Assembly: GCF_015354445.1 (NCBI RefSeq) | Contig: NZ_JADKYT010000001.1 | Span: forward strand, 1,488,001-1,552,000 | Direction: 5' to 3' | DNA from: Methylophilus sp. QUAN | GTDB taxonomy: Bacteria; Pseudomonadota; Gammaproteobacteria; Burkholderiales; Methylophilaceae | Length of the DNA: 64,000 nucleotides | Shown here: piece after piece, positions 18,308 to 27,944 of the stretch | Layout: every line of letters starts with the position of its first letter | Position numbering within the stretch: the first letter of the stretch is position 1 | Position numbers and translations under genes: made by a program | Notes under the pieces: model-generated | Told to the model about the DNA's origin: nothing | The model's database searches: none | Seen by the model: only the letters and a program-made list of their open reading frames with translations

Positions 18308-19342
18308 CTAGAACGGTACCACTGATGAGTTTCCCCAGTCCGCAAGGTGGGGGGCAGCGAGCTCTGGTCGAGGCCTGTAGTGGTACTCGATGCTGGCTTC
18401 AAAAAGACCAGCGCGGCTCAACAAGTAGTCCTTGGTTGTTTCCGGCAGTGGCTCATACCATTCAGGCGAAAACGCAAAGTTTTCGCTGTTATCCAGAACC
18501 GTGTGAATCACGGCGGATGTTCGGTTGGTTGATGCCACTACAGACTCAAAAAACTGGCGTGGCGCACTGTTTGCGGTATCCAGCCATGAGAAGACGGCGG
18601 CGGCGCCTTGATCTGTGGGTATAACAGATACCGCCAAATGACTCATTTCCGCTTCGAGGTTTTCGTATTCTTGAAGTTGCTTGCCATTTAGGTCATGAAA
18701 TGGCTGAAAGACAAAGCAGGAGGTTAAGCATGGAGGCTTCTCGAAGAGGATGGCGTGACTCACCATTCGGTCCCAGCTTGCAGATACGAGTATTCCATCT
18801 AACTTTGACTTGAGTTGTTCGAGCTCTTCTGCTCCTCGTAGAGATGCCGCCTGGTGAATTAAGACATCCTCGGTGTAGACGACTTCCTCTGATATGCCAT
18901 GCATGGATTTGATTTGCTCAAGGGTTGGCAGCGACTCGCACATTTTCCGTTTGAGGTAGCACTCTCTCGCTGCTGCACGATATGCCAACATGAACAACTG
19001 CATACGACCAAACCGAAAAGGCTCGTTTTCGAGGCAGCTGAAAAGGCTAGCATCGTGTTTCGTACAAAAGCCGTTAAAAACAGAGACAGAGCGAAGACCT
19101 TGCCTAGCTATGGCAATTGGTGGCGAATCTTCTGAGAGCTTTGGGCCAAAGTCTTGTGCATATACGTGGCCATCCTTGCTGATCTTTCGTAGTACCGCTT
19201 CAAGAGACATTGTGTGCGCAGACACAATTCGCCCTTCGTGATCAGCATGAGGCGCCATACAGATTTTTGTGCTGAAGCGGCGCTTGAAGTCAGCAATCAA
19301 TTCCGCTCCGGCTCTTGGATTATGAAGGTCGCTCAGTGTCAT
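18308..19342 (-). CDS. Cassette-borne uncharacterised protein (344 aa)
   Basis: Not a family I can name. Visible blocks are SAHTMSLEAVLRKISKDGHVY (residues about 41-61), the Cys/His motif GFCTKHDASLF (about 91-101), and a long helical, acidic centre. No membrane segment or signal peptide is seen. The His/Cys pattern might bind metal or nucleic acid, but that is speculation. The gene begins 9 bp after the recombination core GTTAGGC and ends 80 bp before an attC, so it is the body of an integron-type cassette and probably acquired. I have a general impression that proteins with SAHT and GFCxKHD blocks recur in bacterial islands. Confidence 0.75.
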   Translation of the reverse strand: MTLSDLHNPRAGAELIADFKRRFSTKICMAPHADHEGRIVSAHTMSLEAVLRKISKDGHVYAQDFGPKLSEDSPPIAIARQGLRSVSVFNGFCTKHDASLFSCLENEPFRFGRMQLFMLAYRAAARECYLKRKMCESLPTLEQIKSMHGISEEVVYTEDVLIHQAASLRGAEELEQLKSKLDGILVSASWDRMVSHAILFEKPPCLTSCFVFQPFHDLNGKQLQEYENLEAEMSHLAVSVIPTDQGAAAVFSWLDTANSAPRQFFESVVASTNRTSAVIHTVLDNSENFAFSPEWYEPLPETTKDYLLSRAGLFEASIEYHYRPRPELAAPHLADWGNSSVVPF

Positions 19343-19357
19343 AGCTGAAGGCCTAAC

Positions 19358-19590
19358 GTTAATTAGACACCAAAATCGAACTTAATATTTTATTGGGGAC
19401 AGTGTATATAAACATAAAATTACTTATTGTTTTTAATAATCATATAGTTAATATTTTTTCGTGCACCACTTTTAATTCTATTTATATTTTATTGCACCTT
19501 GCCTTTGCTTACCGTTTTAGATAGCAACGAATAGGCTCTAAGTAATTTACTGCATTATTGTTAAATAATGCAAGTGCTCAGCATTGAGCT
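19358..19590. other. AT-rich intergenic region upstream of the cassettes
   Basis: About 230 bases between the cassette array and the fabI terminator, with no coding potential I can support. It is markedly AT-rich. It may hold the promoter reading into the cassettes (minus strand) or an attI remnant. I could not assign boxes or integrase-binding cores. Confidence 0.4.
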
Positions 19591-19632
19591 GTAAAAAAAC
19601 GCCTGACTTTTGACAGTTCAGGCGTTTTTATT
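19591..19632 (-). terminator. Terminator of the fabI transcript
   Basis: AAAAACGCCTGA / TCAGGCGTTTTT stem with an 11-nt loop, 20 bp past the fabI stop. The T-run on the minus strand fits the fabI direction. Confidence 0.8.
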
Positions 19633-19649
19633 TTTGCGAGCAAGTCGAC

Positions 19650-20435
19650 TTAGTCGATTTGACCTGCGGCAGTGATATTCATACCACCATCCACATAAGT
19701 GATTTCGCCAGTCACACCAGAGGCCAGGTCGCTGGATAAGAAGGCGGCAACGTTACCGACTTCTTCAATCGTGACGTTGCGGCGCAGGGCGGCGTGTTTC
19801 TCGTTAAAGCCGATCATTTTATCGAAGTCGGCAATGCCTGAGGCGGCCAAGGTTTTGATCGGGCCAGCAGAAACGGCGTTGACGCGAATGCCACGAGGGC
19901 CCAGGCTTTGCGCCAGGTAGCGAACGTTGGCTTCCAGGCTGGCTTTAGCCACGCCCATGACATTGTAGTTGGGCATGGTGCGTTCTGCACCCAGGTAGCT
20001 CAGTGTCAGCAGGCTGCCGTTGCGGCCTTGCATCATTGGGTAGGCTGCTTTAGCCATGGCAGAGAAGCTGTAGGAGCTGATATCGTGCGCGATATGGAAG
20101 TATTCGCGGCTGATATTGTCCAGGTAGTCACCATCCAGGGCGACTTTAGGCACGAAGGCGATAGAGTGTATCAAGCCATCGAGGCCATCCCAGACTTTAG
20201 CCAACTCTACGAACAGGTTGTCGATTTGCGCATCTTCAGCCACGTCACAGGGTAAGACGATGTTAGAGTCGAAGTCAGCAGCCAGGTCGCGCACACGCTT
20301 TTCGTGTTTGTCGACCTGATAGGTAAAGGCCAGCTCAGCGCCTTCACGCTTCATTGCGGCTGCAATGCCATAAGCGATTGAACGGTTGCTCAGCAAACCG
20401 GCAATCAGAATTTTTTTTCCAGCAAGAAATGCCAT
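19650..20435 (-). CDS. fabI: Enoyl-[acyl-carrier-protein] reductase (NADH)
   Basis: 261-residue short-chain dehydrogenase that performs the last reduction of each fatty acid elongation cycle. The N-terminal nucleotide-binding segment is [15 protein letters not shown] (residues about 11-25). The catalytic Tyr and Lys lie in [18 protein letters not shown] (about 151-168), with the FabI-type Tyr-X6-Lys spacing. The late [11 protein letters not shown] loop covers the triclosan-binding pocket. It follows the ABC importer genes in the same direction, 39 bp after the permease, and ends at a clear terminator. Confidence 0.95.
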   Translation of the reverse strand: MAFLAGKKILIAGLLSNRSIAYGIAAAMKREGAELAFTYQVDKHEKRVRDLAADFDSNIVLPCDVAEDAQIDNLFVELAKVWDGLDGLIHSIAFVPKVALDGDYLDNISREYFHIAHDISSYSFSAMAKAAYPMMQGRNGSLLTLSYLGAERTMPNYNVMGVAKASLEANVRYLAQSLGPRGIRVNAVSAGPIKTLAASGIADFDKMIGFNEKHAALRRNVTIEEVGNVAAFLSSDLASGVTGEITYVDGGMNITAAGQID

Positions 20436-20473
20436 GCTTGTTCCTGTTTGGTAATTTGGTTCAGTTAATTGGG

Positions 20474-21295
20474 TTAGCGGGTGTGAGAACGCGGGTCAAA
20501 CACATCACGCAAACCTTCGCCGAGCAGATTATACCCTAACACGGTAATTAATATGGCAAGTCCGGGGTAGAGCGAGAGCCACCAGGCAAACTGGATATAC
20601 TCCTTGCCATCGGTGAGAATGTTGCCCCAGGAGGCTTGTGGCGGCTGCACACCGAGGCCCAGAAAGCTCAGGCCGGATTCAAGCAATACCGCACTGGCAA
20701 TGCCTAACACCACGCTGACTAATACAGGCGTGAGGCTATTCGGCAGGCAGTGTTTAAAAATGACGCGCCAGTCTTGCGCGCCCAAGGCGGTTGAAGCGGT
20801 GACGAATTCGCGCTGGGTCAGACTCAGGAACTCGGCCCTGACCAGGCGTGTGACGCTCATCCATGAGGTGAGGCCAATCACGATCATGACGTTGGTAATC
20901 GAAGGACTTAAAAAGGCAATCACCGCCAGAATCAGGAAAAAGCTGGGGATAGACAGCATGATGTCGACCAGACGCATGATGACGGTATCTACCCAGCCGC
21001 GGTAGTAACCAGCCAGGGCGCCTAAAATCACGCCAATAACGGTAGAAATGCCGACAGCAACCAGGCCAACTAATAAAGAGACACGGCCGCCAAACAGCAT
21101 GCGGCTCCAGACATCCCGGCCCAGGCCATCGGTGCCCATCCAGTGCTCTGCAGAAGGGCCAATCAGGATTTGTTTGACTTGCACGGCGTCTGGGTCATAG
21201 GGTGCAATCCACGGTGCGAGCAGCGCCAGCAGTAAAATGATGCCAATGAAGCAGAGCCCGGTGATGGCCATAGGATTTTGCAGGATTCTTTGCAT
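20474..21295 (-). CDS. Peptide/oligopeptide ABC transporter permease (DppC/OppC type)
   Basis: 273-residue inner-membrane permease with an N-terminal helix, an OppC N-terminal segment ([37 protein letters not shown], about residues 28-70) and five further helices. The ABC coupling loop is near residue 185-205 ([20 protein letters not shown]). It pairs with the DppB-type permease just upstream in the operon. No ATPase gene is present, so the importer must use an ATPase encoded elsewhere or pair with YejF-like subunits outside the window. Confidence 0.9.
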   Translation of the reverse strand: MQRILQNPMAITGLCFIGIILLLALLAPWIAPYDPDAVQVKQILIGPSAEHWMGTDGLGRDVWSRMLFGGRVSLLVGLVAVGISTVIGVILGALAGYYRGWVDTVIMRLVDIMLSIPSFFLILAVIAFLSPSITNVMIVIGLTSWMSVTRLVRAEFLSLTQREFVTASTALGAQDWRVIFKHCLPNSLTPVLVSVVLGIASAVLLESGLSFLGLGVQPPQASWGNILTDGKEYIQFAWWLSLYPGLAILITVLGYNLLGEGLRDVFDPRSHTR

Positions 21296-21324
21296 AGTCT
21301 TTTTTGCCTTCGCGTATTGTTTGC

Positions 21325-22350
21325 CTAGCGTTGTGGCATCACGCCTCTGCGCAGGCGCGGGTCTGCCCAGGCGTAGGCTAAGTCTGCCAGCAGGTTGCCC
21401 ATGAGTGTGAGTGCTGAGCCGATGGTGAGTATGCCCATGATCACCGGAAAATCGCGCATCATGACGGCGTCGTAAAACAGTTTGCCCATGCCGGGGATGG
21501 CAAAAATGGTTTCGGCGATCACTGAGCCGCCAATCAGGCCGGGGAGAGATAAGCCGACCAGCGTAATGAGTGGCAGTAGGGCGTTGCGCAAGGCATGGCG
21601 ATAAGTGACGGTGCAGTCACTGAGGCCTTTGGCACGTGCTGTGGTTACAAAGTCCTGGCTGAGGACATCCAGCATGCCATTTTTGACAAACATGGTGATT
21701 CCGGCCAGGCCTGTGATTGCTGGAATCACCACTGGCAGGAACAAATGCATGAGCAGATCCTGGCATTTTTGCCAGGTATCCAGTTGCGCATAATTAAGGC
21801 TATGCAGGCCAGAAATCGGGAACCAGGGGTGAATGACGCCCAGCCAGTACATCAGCAATAACGATAGCCAGAAACCCGGGATAGAAAAGCCGATAAAGTT
21901 AAACAGGGTAATGCTGCGGTCTGGCCAGCGGCCATATTTTTTGGCCGCGATGACGCCTAAGGGCACAGCCAGCGTCAGGGTTAGAAACAAGCCGACCACA
22001 TTCATCAGCAGCGTAATCGGTAGCGCCTCCTGGATCATGCCGGGGGTGGTATTGCCGTCTTTATCGGTTTCTGCCCAAAACACCGGTTTTTGGTGGCTGG
22101 CAAATGAGTGGCCAAAGTCCAGATGCACCATGCGCTCCAGCCAGAGGCCATATTGCACAATCACGGGTTTGTCTAAATGATAGAGCTCGCGCAGCTTTTG
22201 ACGAGATTCTTCAGATGACTTGGGGTCAAATGCGGCCTCGGTGCTGGTGATATCCCCGGGCGCCAGGTGCATGATGAAGAAAGAAATCAGACTGATGCCG
22301 ATCAACATCGGAATCATCCACACTATGCGTCTGATCAGGTAATTGAGCAT
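21325..22350 (-). CDS. Peptide/oligopeptide ABC transporter permease (DppB/OppB type)
   Basis: 341 residues. An N-terminal helix MLNYLIRRIVWMIPMLIGIS is followed by a periplasmic part and five helices. The EAA-like coupling motif is DFVTTARAKGLSDCTVTYRHALRNALLP (about residues 243-270). Its ATG lies 2 bp after the solute-binding protein stop, so the two are coupled. The length and the AFDPKSSEESRQKLRELYHLD insert resemble YejB-like or DppB permeases for peptide import; which peptide is not evident. Confidence 0.9.
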   Translation of the reverse strand: MLNYLIRRIVWMIPMLIGISLISFFIMHLAPGDITSTEAAFDPKSSEESRQKLRELYHLDKPVIVQYGLWLERMVHLDFGHSFASHQKPVFWAETDKDGNTTPGMIQEALPITLLMNVVGLFLTLTLAVPLGVIAAKKYGRWPDRSITLFNFIGFSIPGFWLSLLLMYWLGVIHPWFPISGLHSLNYAQLDTWQKCQDLLMHLFLPVVIPAITGLAGITMFVKNGMLDVLSQDFVTTARAKGLSDCTVTYRHALRNALLPLITLVGLSLPGLIGGSVIAETIFAIPGMGKLFYDAVMMRDFPVIMGILTIGSALTLMGNLLADLAYAWADPRLRRGVMPQR

Positions 22351-22352
22351 GC

Positions 22353-24068
22353 TTATTCTGCCTGTATTTGCGTGCGTCTGAGGGGCTCAGGAAGATACCA
22401 TTTATGTGAATCATACCCCACACCGGCAGGAGGCACCGGGTTCATAATGCCTTGAACACGCTTATGAATCGCCGTCAGGCCGTAGCCGGCAGACAGATAC
22501 ACCAGCGGACTATCCTCATATAACACCTTGGCAAAGTCGTGGTAGATCTGCATGCGCGTTTCCGGGTCAAACTCCATGCGGCCTTGTTCCAGCAATTTAT
22601 CGACGGCCGGATTGTTGTAGCCAATAAAGTTAAACTGGCCCGGGCCTTGCTGGCTGGAGTGCCAGATGGAGTATTGGTCAGGGTCCAGGCTCAAGCCCCA
22701 GCCCATGACGACGGCATCAAAGTCGCCTGGTTTAATAAAGTTGGTGAGCAGGCTGGCCCATTCCAGGGTACGGATACGCGTTTCAATGCCCACTTCTTTC
22801 AATCGGCGCTGAATAATCACCGTCGTTTTTTCACGTTGTTTATTACCCAGGTTAGTCAGTACTTCAAACGATAGTTTTTTGCCGTCGCGCTCCACAATGC
22901 CATCGCCATTGCTGTCCACATAGCCTGCCTCAGCCAGCAATTGTTTGGCTTTGGTCGGGTCAAACGGGTAGGGCGTCAAGTTGGGATTGCTCCAGCGCGT
23001 CCCTGGTTTGTAGGGCGAGGCAATCGCAATGCCCAGGCCGAGGTATACGCCGTCGATAATCTCTTGTTTGTCTATGGCGTAATTAATTGCTTTACGTACA
23101 CGCACATCGTCAAACGGTTTGCGCTTGAGGTTAAAGCCAAGGTAGGTGTAACTATTACCAAGCTCTTTGTACTGGTTAAGCTTGGCTTGTAGCGCCGGGC
23201 GCGACGGGATAATGCGCGCATAGGTAATCGGGTCCAGCGTCATGCTGTCAATGTTGTCGGCCATCAGCTCCAGAAACTGCGCGGCCGGGTCTGGGATAAT
23301 CCGCTCAACCACGTTATCGATATTGGCTGGGCCCAAGACTGATTTTGGATTTCTTTCCAGTTTTAAATACTCACCATGCCGCCATTCTTTTAACTGGTAG
23401 TAGTGGCTGCCTAGCGGTTTTTGCGCAAAACTGGTGGTATGAATATCTTGCCCGGCCAGCTTGTGTTTTGGTAGCACTTGCAAGTGTGCCCAGCTTTCGA
23501 GGGCAGGCGCAAAGGGTTGGGCATAGTGCACGATAAATGTCTGGGCATCAGGCGCTTCGGCCTTGGTCACCAGTTGATAGTCTGATGCATACGGGCTATG
23601 CGTTTTTTCGTCAATGATCAGTTGCCAGGTAAATAACACATCGGCGCTGGTGAGTGGCTTGCCGTCTGCCCATTGCAAGCCTGGCTTGAGTTTAAACGTA
23701 ATGGTTTTTTTATCATCTGCAACTTGCCATGATTCCGCCAGTTCACCAGCAAGATCAAGGTCCTGATTGAATGTAAGCAACGAGTTAAACAAATAAGCAC
23801 CGATTGCCAATGAGGCCGACTCACCCGCCACCATGCCTATCATACCGCTGGGGTCTGAGGGCATGGCACTGATCAGAGTGCCGCCCGTTTGTGCGGGATA
23901 TGGCTGGTTTAACGCTGCCGTATTCTGGTCTGGGCTATCTGCACTGCAAGCCAGTAACGTGCTGCATAGCATGCCGATAACGAGTTGTTGACCAATGGAC
24001 GCATATTGCTTGGTGCAAGTGTGGTGCATCCCGGTCAATCGTCGATTCGTCATGCGTCGTTTCATCAT
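22353..24068 (-). CDS. Peptide ABC transporter substrate-binding lipoprotein
   Basis: 571-residue family 5 extracellular solute-binding protein. The lipoprotein signal ends at lipobox LLAC (about residues 38-41). The mature part has the typical opening GGTLISAMPSDPSGM, the FKLKPGLQWADGKPLTSADVLFTW stretch, and the late FDAVVMGWGLSLDPDQ block. It binds peptides or related ligands in the periplasm and delivers them to the two permeases downstream. The start is uncertain: ATGs at 24068, 24065 and 24029 (MHHTC) all leave a usable signal, and the Arg-rich front (MMKRRMTNRR) is unusual but possible. Confidence 0.88.
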   Translation of the reverse strand: MMKRRMTNRRLTGMHHTCTKQYASIGQQLVIGMLCSTLLACSADSPDQNTAALNQPYPAQTGGTLISAMPSDPSGMIGMVAGESASLAIGAYLFNSLLTFNQDLDLAGELAESWQVADDKKTITFKLKPGLQWADGKPLTSADVLFTWQLIIDEKTHSPYASDYQLVTKAEAPDAQTFIVHYAQPFAPALESWAHLQVLPKHKLAGQDIHTTSFAQKPLGSHYYQLKEWRHGEYLKLERNPKSVLGPANIDNVVERIIPDPAAQFLELMADNIDSMTLDPITYARIIPSRPALQAKLNQYKELGNSYTYLGFNLKRKPFDDVRVRKAINYAIDKQEIIDGVYLGLGIAIASPYKPGTRWSNPNLTPYPFDPTKAKQLLAEAGYVDSNGDGIVERDGKKLSFEVLTNLGNKQREKTTVIIQRRLKEVGIETRIRTLEWASLLTNFIKPGDFDAVVMGWGLSLDPDQYSIWHSSQQGPGQFNFIGYNNPAVDKLLEQGRMEFDPETRMQIYHDFAKVLYEDSPLVYLSAGYGLTAIHKRVQGIMNPVPPAGVGYDSHKWYLPEPLRRTQIQAE

Positions 24069-24082
24069 GGTGGCTCGCCGTG

Positions 24083-25627
24083 TCAGTGTTTGGTTTTTTT
24101 ACTATGCGTTGTCGTGGTTTTTTTGTGCGTAGGGGATTGCCCGCTGCTACGCGTTTTGCTGTTAGCCGTTGTTTTCTTATGGCCCACTCTCGCACTGGTT
24201 TTTGAGCCATGTGACTGGCTGGCACTGCTTGTGCTGCTTTCCTGTTTTTCCAACTGCAATACCTGGCCAACGGCCAGGTTTTTGGACTTCAGGTGGTTTT
24301 GCTGCATGATTTGTTTGCTGCTGACGCCATAACGCTTAGCCAGTTTTGCCAATGTATCACCTTGTTTCACCTTATGCGAGATAGAGACTGATTTGGCGGA
24401 GGATTCTTTTTCGACCGGCATTTCAATCGGCAGTTGCGCCATGGCGGCGACATCAATGGGGCGCGTCAGGCCAGATTGCACACTGGCAGGCACTAATAGA
24501 GGCCTGCGAACAATCAGGTTGCGGTTAGGCTTGAGGTTGTTGGTGGCGCTCAGCTCATAAATACTGATGCCAAACTGGCTGGCAATGGCGCCCAGGCGCT
24601 CGCCACGTTTGGGTTGGTAGCTATGCCAGTTAGATAATGGGCGGTTATAACCACTGAGGTTATTGGTGAAGTTACTGGCAGCCCAGGTAGGCAGCAACAG
24701 TTTTTGATAGCTATTTTCGGTAATCAGCACCGGGCGCGTAAAGCTGGGGTTCAGCGCGTTAAACTCTTCCAGGGAAATCCCTGCCAGCTCAGCCGCTAGC
24801 TTGGCGTCAATTTTATTGGGCGCTTGTACCGTGGTGAAATAGGGTTTGTTAGGAATCTCGTTGAGCGTTAACCCATAGTTTTCTGGGCGGAAAATGATGT
24901 TTTTAATCGCCTGCAATTTTGGTACGTAATTACGCGTTTCGTCAGGCAAAGACAAATGCTGGTAGTCGGTTGGCAAGCCTAACTGGCGGTTACGCTCAAT
25001 CGCACGTGCCACGGTGCCTTCGCCAGCATTGTAAGCAGCCAGCGCCAGGTCCCAGGCGCCAAACATGGTGTAGAGCTTTTGCAGGTAGTTAAGCGCAGCC
25101 TGGGTGGCTGCGGTGACATCTTTACGCGAGTCTTTCCAGTAGTTTTGTTTGAGGCCAAAGTCTTTACCGGTAGAGGGGATAAATTGCCAGATGCCAGAGG
25201 CTTTGCTGGTTGAAAGCGCCTTCGGGTTAAACCCACTTTCAATCATGGGCAACAGCGCAATTTCGGTCGGCATGCCTCTTTTTTCAACTTCAACCACAAT
25301 GTGGTAAAGGTACTTTTTGCTGCGCTCCAGCATGCGTGACACGTAGTCAGGGCGTGAGGCGTACCATTGTTCGTGCTTGTTGGTGTAGGTAGAGTCAATG
25401 TCCGGCATGTTAAAGCCGTCACGGACGCGATCCCACAGGCTGTCTTGCAGCGTTAACGAGTCTTCAAACTGGTAACTGGAGTTGTAATTTTCTGATTCCG
25501 GGCCGCCATAACTTTCATCATAACTGCCGTTGTCGTCCGACATGCTGGCTGGCTCTACATATTCAGCCGATACCAGTAATGGAAAGGCTGAAAGGGCGGC
25601 ACATAGCAGTAATTTTTTAAAACGCAT
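24083..25627 (-). CDS. mltD: Membrane-bound lytic murein transglycosylase D with LysM repeats
   Basis: About 514 residues from the preferred ATG at 25627, which opens a clean signal peptide (MRFKKLLLCAALSAFPLLVSA); an upstream frame to 25750 would bury it. The SLT domain (about 85-200) has the catalytic Glu in PMIESGFNPKA, then GIWQFIPSTGK and ALAAYNAGEGTVARAI. LysM-type glycan-binding repeats follow, near 335 and 415 (KVKQGDTLAKLAKRYGVS). The tail is Ser/Lys/Thr-rich and low complexity. The enzyme cleaves peptidoglycan to give anhydromuropeptides. The peptide importer genes run on behind it at 15 bp, so muropeptide uptake is one possible link, though unproven. Confidence 0.88.
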   Translation of the reverse strand: MRFKKLLLCAALSAFPLLVSAEYVEPASMSDDNGSYDESYGGPESENYNSSYQFEDSLTLQDSLWDRVRDGFNMPDIDSTYTNKHEQWYASRPDYVSRMLERSKKYLYHIVVEVEKRGMPTEIALLPMIESGFNPKALSTSKASGIWQFIPSTGKDFGLKQNYWKDSRKDVTAATQAALNYLQKLYTMFGAWDLALAAYNAGEGTVARAIERNRQLGLPTDYQHLSLPDETRNYVPKLQAIKNIIFRPENYGLTLNEIPNKPYFTTVQAPNKIDAKLAAELAGISLEEFNALNPSFTRPVLITENSYQKLLLPTWAASNFTNNLSGYNRPLSNWHSYQPKRGERLGAIASQFGISIYELSATNNLKPNRNLIVRRPLLVPASVQSGLTRPIDVAAMAQLPIEMPVEKESSAKSVSISHKVKQGDTLAKLAKRYGVSSKQIMQQNHLKSKNLAVGQVLQLEKQESSTSSASQSHGSKTSARVGHKKTTANSKTRSSGQSPTHKKTTTTHSKKTKH

Positions 25628-25841
25628 GACGGTAATACTTAATCCTGAGACTGTTGCACAAGGTAATACTGAGAAAAACTTGCACATGCATTGATAAACC
25701 CGGGTGGCCGTTAGGGCCATGCCAACCAGCACGTGATTGGCGTAACGCATACAAGCGCTTTAAGGAGGACATCATTCTACGTTAATTTTTCAGTGAGACA
25801 AGTTTTTATGTCTACACAAGCGATTGCTATCAGCGTTGGCA

Positions 25842-26621
25842 TTAGAAGTGGTTGCGCCGTGCGCGCAGCTCGGTAAACACATCAATCGCTGACCAGTGCT
25901 GAAAGGCGGCTTGTTGTGACAAGGCCTCGCAGCGCAAAAACGGGTTAGTGGCTAACTCCAGCGCCAGTGTTGTGGGCAAGGTAGGCAGATTCTGTGCGCG
26001 CAAGTGTGCGGTATTGCGTGCGCGTTGCTGCAAGTCTGCATTGTCGGCATCTATTGTTTGCGCAAAAGCAATATTGTGCGCGGTGTATTCATGTGCTGGG
26101 TAGATCAGCGTGTCTGCAGGCAGCGCTGCGATGTGTTGCAAGGAGGCGTACATTTGCGATGGCGTCCCTTCAAACAAGCGGCCACAGCCTGCGCCAAACA
26201 ATACATCGCCGCTAAACAGGTACTGGCGATTGAGGTAATAGGCAATATGGTCCAGTGTATGTCCGGGCAGGGCCAGTACGTCGCAACTGAGCGCACCAAA
26301 GTGTTTGAATGTCAGGCGATCGCCTTGTTTGACGCGTGTGGCCTGTAAAGCCTGGTAAGCTGGATGATCACTCTCGGGGGCGTAGACGGTACATTGCCAG
26401 TGCTGCTGTAGCGCTGCGGCTCCGCCGACATGGTCAGCATGGTGATGGGTGAGCAGGATGCCATCCAACTGTAACTGGCGCGCCTGCAACGCCTGCTCAA
26501 CGACCTCGGCATCACCAGGGTCAACCACCAGTGCATATTGGCCGCGGTGAATCAGCCATAAATAATTATCGCTAAAAGCGGGCAGTGCGGTGATCTCTAT
26601 GCTTGCAGAAGTGTCGTGCAT
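25842..26621 (-). CDS. gloB: Hydroxyacylglutathione hydrolase (glyoxalase II)
   Basis: 259-residue metallo-beta-lactamase-fold enzyme that hydrolyses S-lactoylglutathione in the glyoxalase pathway. The metal-binding motif THHHADHVGG is at residues about 57-66. Further ligands are His in LPGHTLDHIAYY, Asp in FSGDVLFGAGCGRLFEG, and His in YPAHEYTAHN. The C-terminal substrate-binding helices end in RARRNHF, including the glutathione-contacting arginines. Its start overlaps the divergent methyltransferase frame. Confidence 0.93.
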   Translation of the reverse strand: MHDTSASIEITALPAFSDNYLWLIHRGQYALVVDPGDAEVVEQALQARQLQLDGILLTHHHADHVGGAAALQQHWQCTVYAPESDHPAYQALQATRVKQGDRLTFKHFGALSCDVLALPGHTLDHIAYYLNRQYLFSGDVLFGAGCGRLFEGTPSQMYASLQHIAALPADTLIYPAHEYTAHNIAFAQTIDADNADLQQRARNTAHLRAQNLPTLPTTLALELATNPFLRCEALSQQAAFQHWSAIDVFTELRARRNHF

Positions 26622-26638
26622 CCCGCATCATTGAAAAA

Positions 26639-27517
26639 ATGGTCATGATTGTCAAGGCACAATCGTGTTTAGCCGCCTGTTTTACACTTTGTGTTATTTC
26701 TGGCATTTTTGGGAGCTTCATCTTGCAATCCAGCCAGCCAGCCAGCTTAAATGAAACTGCTTTTGATGCCATGGCGTTGGGCCGCTATATTGCCCAGCGC
26801 GAGATCCCGCTGTATGCACAAACGGTGGCAGATGTGTTTGGTTTCCATGCCTTGCAGATAGGCTGGCCGACGCACGATTTACTTGAGCATTGCCGCATCC
26901 CTTATAAACACTCCTTACAGCTCTCGGCGACACCAAAGGCTGCGCTATTGTGTGAAAGCGAGTTTTTGCCGTTTGCCGAACAGTCGGTTGACCTGGTGTG
27001 CATGCCGCATGTGCTTGAGCAGTGTGCTGACCCGCAACAAACGCTGCGCGAGGTATTTCGCGTGCTGGTGCCTGAGGGCACGGTGGTGCTTACAGGCATC
27101 ACGCCAGTCAGTTGCCTGGGGTTGCGCGCCCGCGTGGGCCAATTTAAGCAAGCCGGGCACTTTGAGCGTTTGTTTACCGCCTGGCGTATACGTGATTGGC
27201 TAAGTGTGCTTGGCTTTGAAGTCGTGCATAGTGGCAGTTTGATTCATGCCTTGCCAATCAATGACCCGGTATGGCTGGCAAGGCAATCTTGCCTTGAGCG
27301 TTGGGGGCGGCACACCTGTGGCATGACCGGTGGCGTGTATTTTCTGATTGCCAAAAAAAGGGTCTTGAATGTGCGTTTGCTCAAACCTGACTGGAAGAAA
27401 TCACCGCTCAACCATGCTTTGCAGGTGCGAAAAGGCCAGTCCAGCATACAAAAACAGGCACAAAAACAGTTAGAATGCGCGGATGTCGACTCAACAATGG
27501 ATAGAAATGTACGCTGA
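26639..27517 (+). CDS. SAM-dependent methyltransferase, type 11 family
   Basis: About 292 residues from ATG 26639. The recognisable part runs from [61 protein letters not shown] is the acidic-loop and post-loop region of class I methyltransferases. The first SAM-binding glycine motif is weak here (LQIGWPTHD), as in the glyoxalase-linked group next to gloB and rnhA in many proteobacteria. The hydrophobic first 30 residues look unnatural, so the true start may be downstream, near 26723-26771. The stop lies inside rnhA, a 35-bp overlap. Its substrate is unknown. Confidence 0.75.
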   Translation: MVMIVKAQSCLAACFTLCVISGIFGSFILQSSQPASLNETAFDAMALGRYIAQREIPLYAQTVADVFGFHALQIGWPTHDLLEHCRIPYKHSLQLSATPKAALLCESEFLPFAEQSVDLVCMPHVLEQCADPQQTLREVFRVLVPEGTVVLTGITPVSCLGLRARVGQFKQAGHFERLFTAWRIRDWLSVLGFEVVHSGSLIHALPINDPVWLARQSCLERWGRHTCGMTGGVYFLIAKKRVLNVRLLKPDWKKSPLNHALQVRKGQSSIQKQAQKQLECADVDSTMDRNVR

Positions 27518-27932
27518 TGGTGCCTGCAAAGGCAACCCTGGCGTCGGGGGCTGGGGCGTTTGGCTCAAGGCGGGTGAACACGAAAAATCACTGTTTGGCG
27601 GTGAAGCACTGACCACCAATAACCGCATGGAGATGATGGCGGTGATTCAAGGGCTGCAAGCATTGAAAAAGCCTTCACAGGTGAAGGTTTATACAGACTC
27701 CAGTTATGTGCAAAAAGGCATGACAGAGTGGCTGGCAGGCTGGAAAAAGAAACAGTGGCGTACGGCGGATAAAAAACCAGTTAAAAATGCCGACTTATGG
27801 CAATTACTGGATGCACTGGCGGTCACGCACCAGATCGAATGGATCTGGGTAAAAGGCCATGCCGGTAATGAAGGCAATGAGCGCGCGGATGCACTGGCTA
27901 ATCAGGGCGTGCTGACGGTTGCTGCGAGTTAA
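27483..27932 (+). CDS. rnhA: Ribonuclease HI
   Basis: 149 residues, the standard length. RNase HI cuts RNA in RNA-DNA hybrids, removing primers and R-loops. The catalytic residues are Asp in [12 protein letters not shown] (about 10), Glu in [12 protein letters not shown] (about 49), Asp in VYTDSSYV (about 71) and Asp in [11 protein letters not shown] (about 134). The ATG lies inside the end of the methyltransferase gene, and dnaQ follows 12 bp later, the usual rnhA-dnaQ pair. Confidence 0.96.
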   Translation: MSTQQWIEMYADGACKGNPGVGGWGVWLKAGEHEKSLFGGEALTTNNRMEMMAVIQGLQALKKPSQVKVYTDSSYVQKGMTEWLAGWKKKQWRTADKKPVKNADLWQLLDALAVTHQIEWIWVKGHAGNEGNERADALANQGVLTVAAS

Positions 27933-27944
27933 GAGGGGCTATTG

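Larger units (their letters stand above)
17707..19357 (-). mobile_element. Two-cassette integron array lacking an integrase (CALIN-like)
   Basis: Two genes, each followed by an attC-like site, all read on the minus strand. The outer boundary is the core GTTAGGC (complement at 19351-19357), the second junction is 18117 and the last is near 17707. No intI-like gene lies on either side: fabI is to the right and the cold-shock/DUF1294 gene to the left. The right flank (19358-19500) is AT-rich and has no attC arms, so it could be an attI or promoter remnant. Confidence 0.6.
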
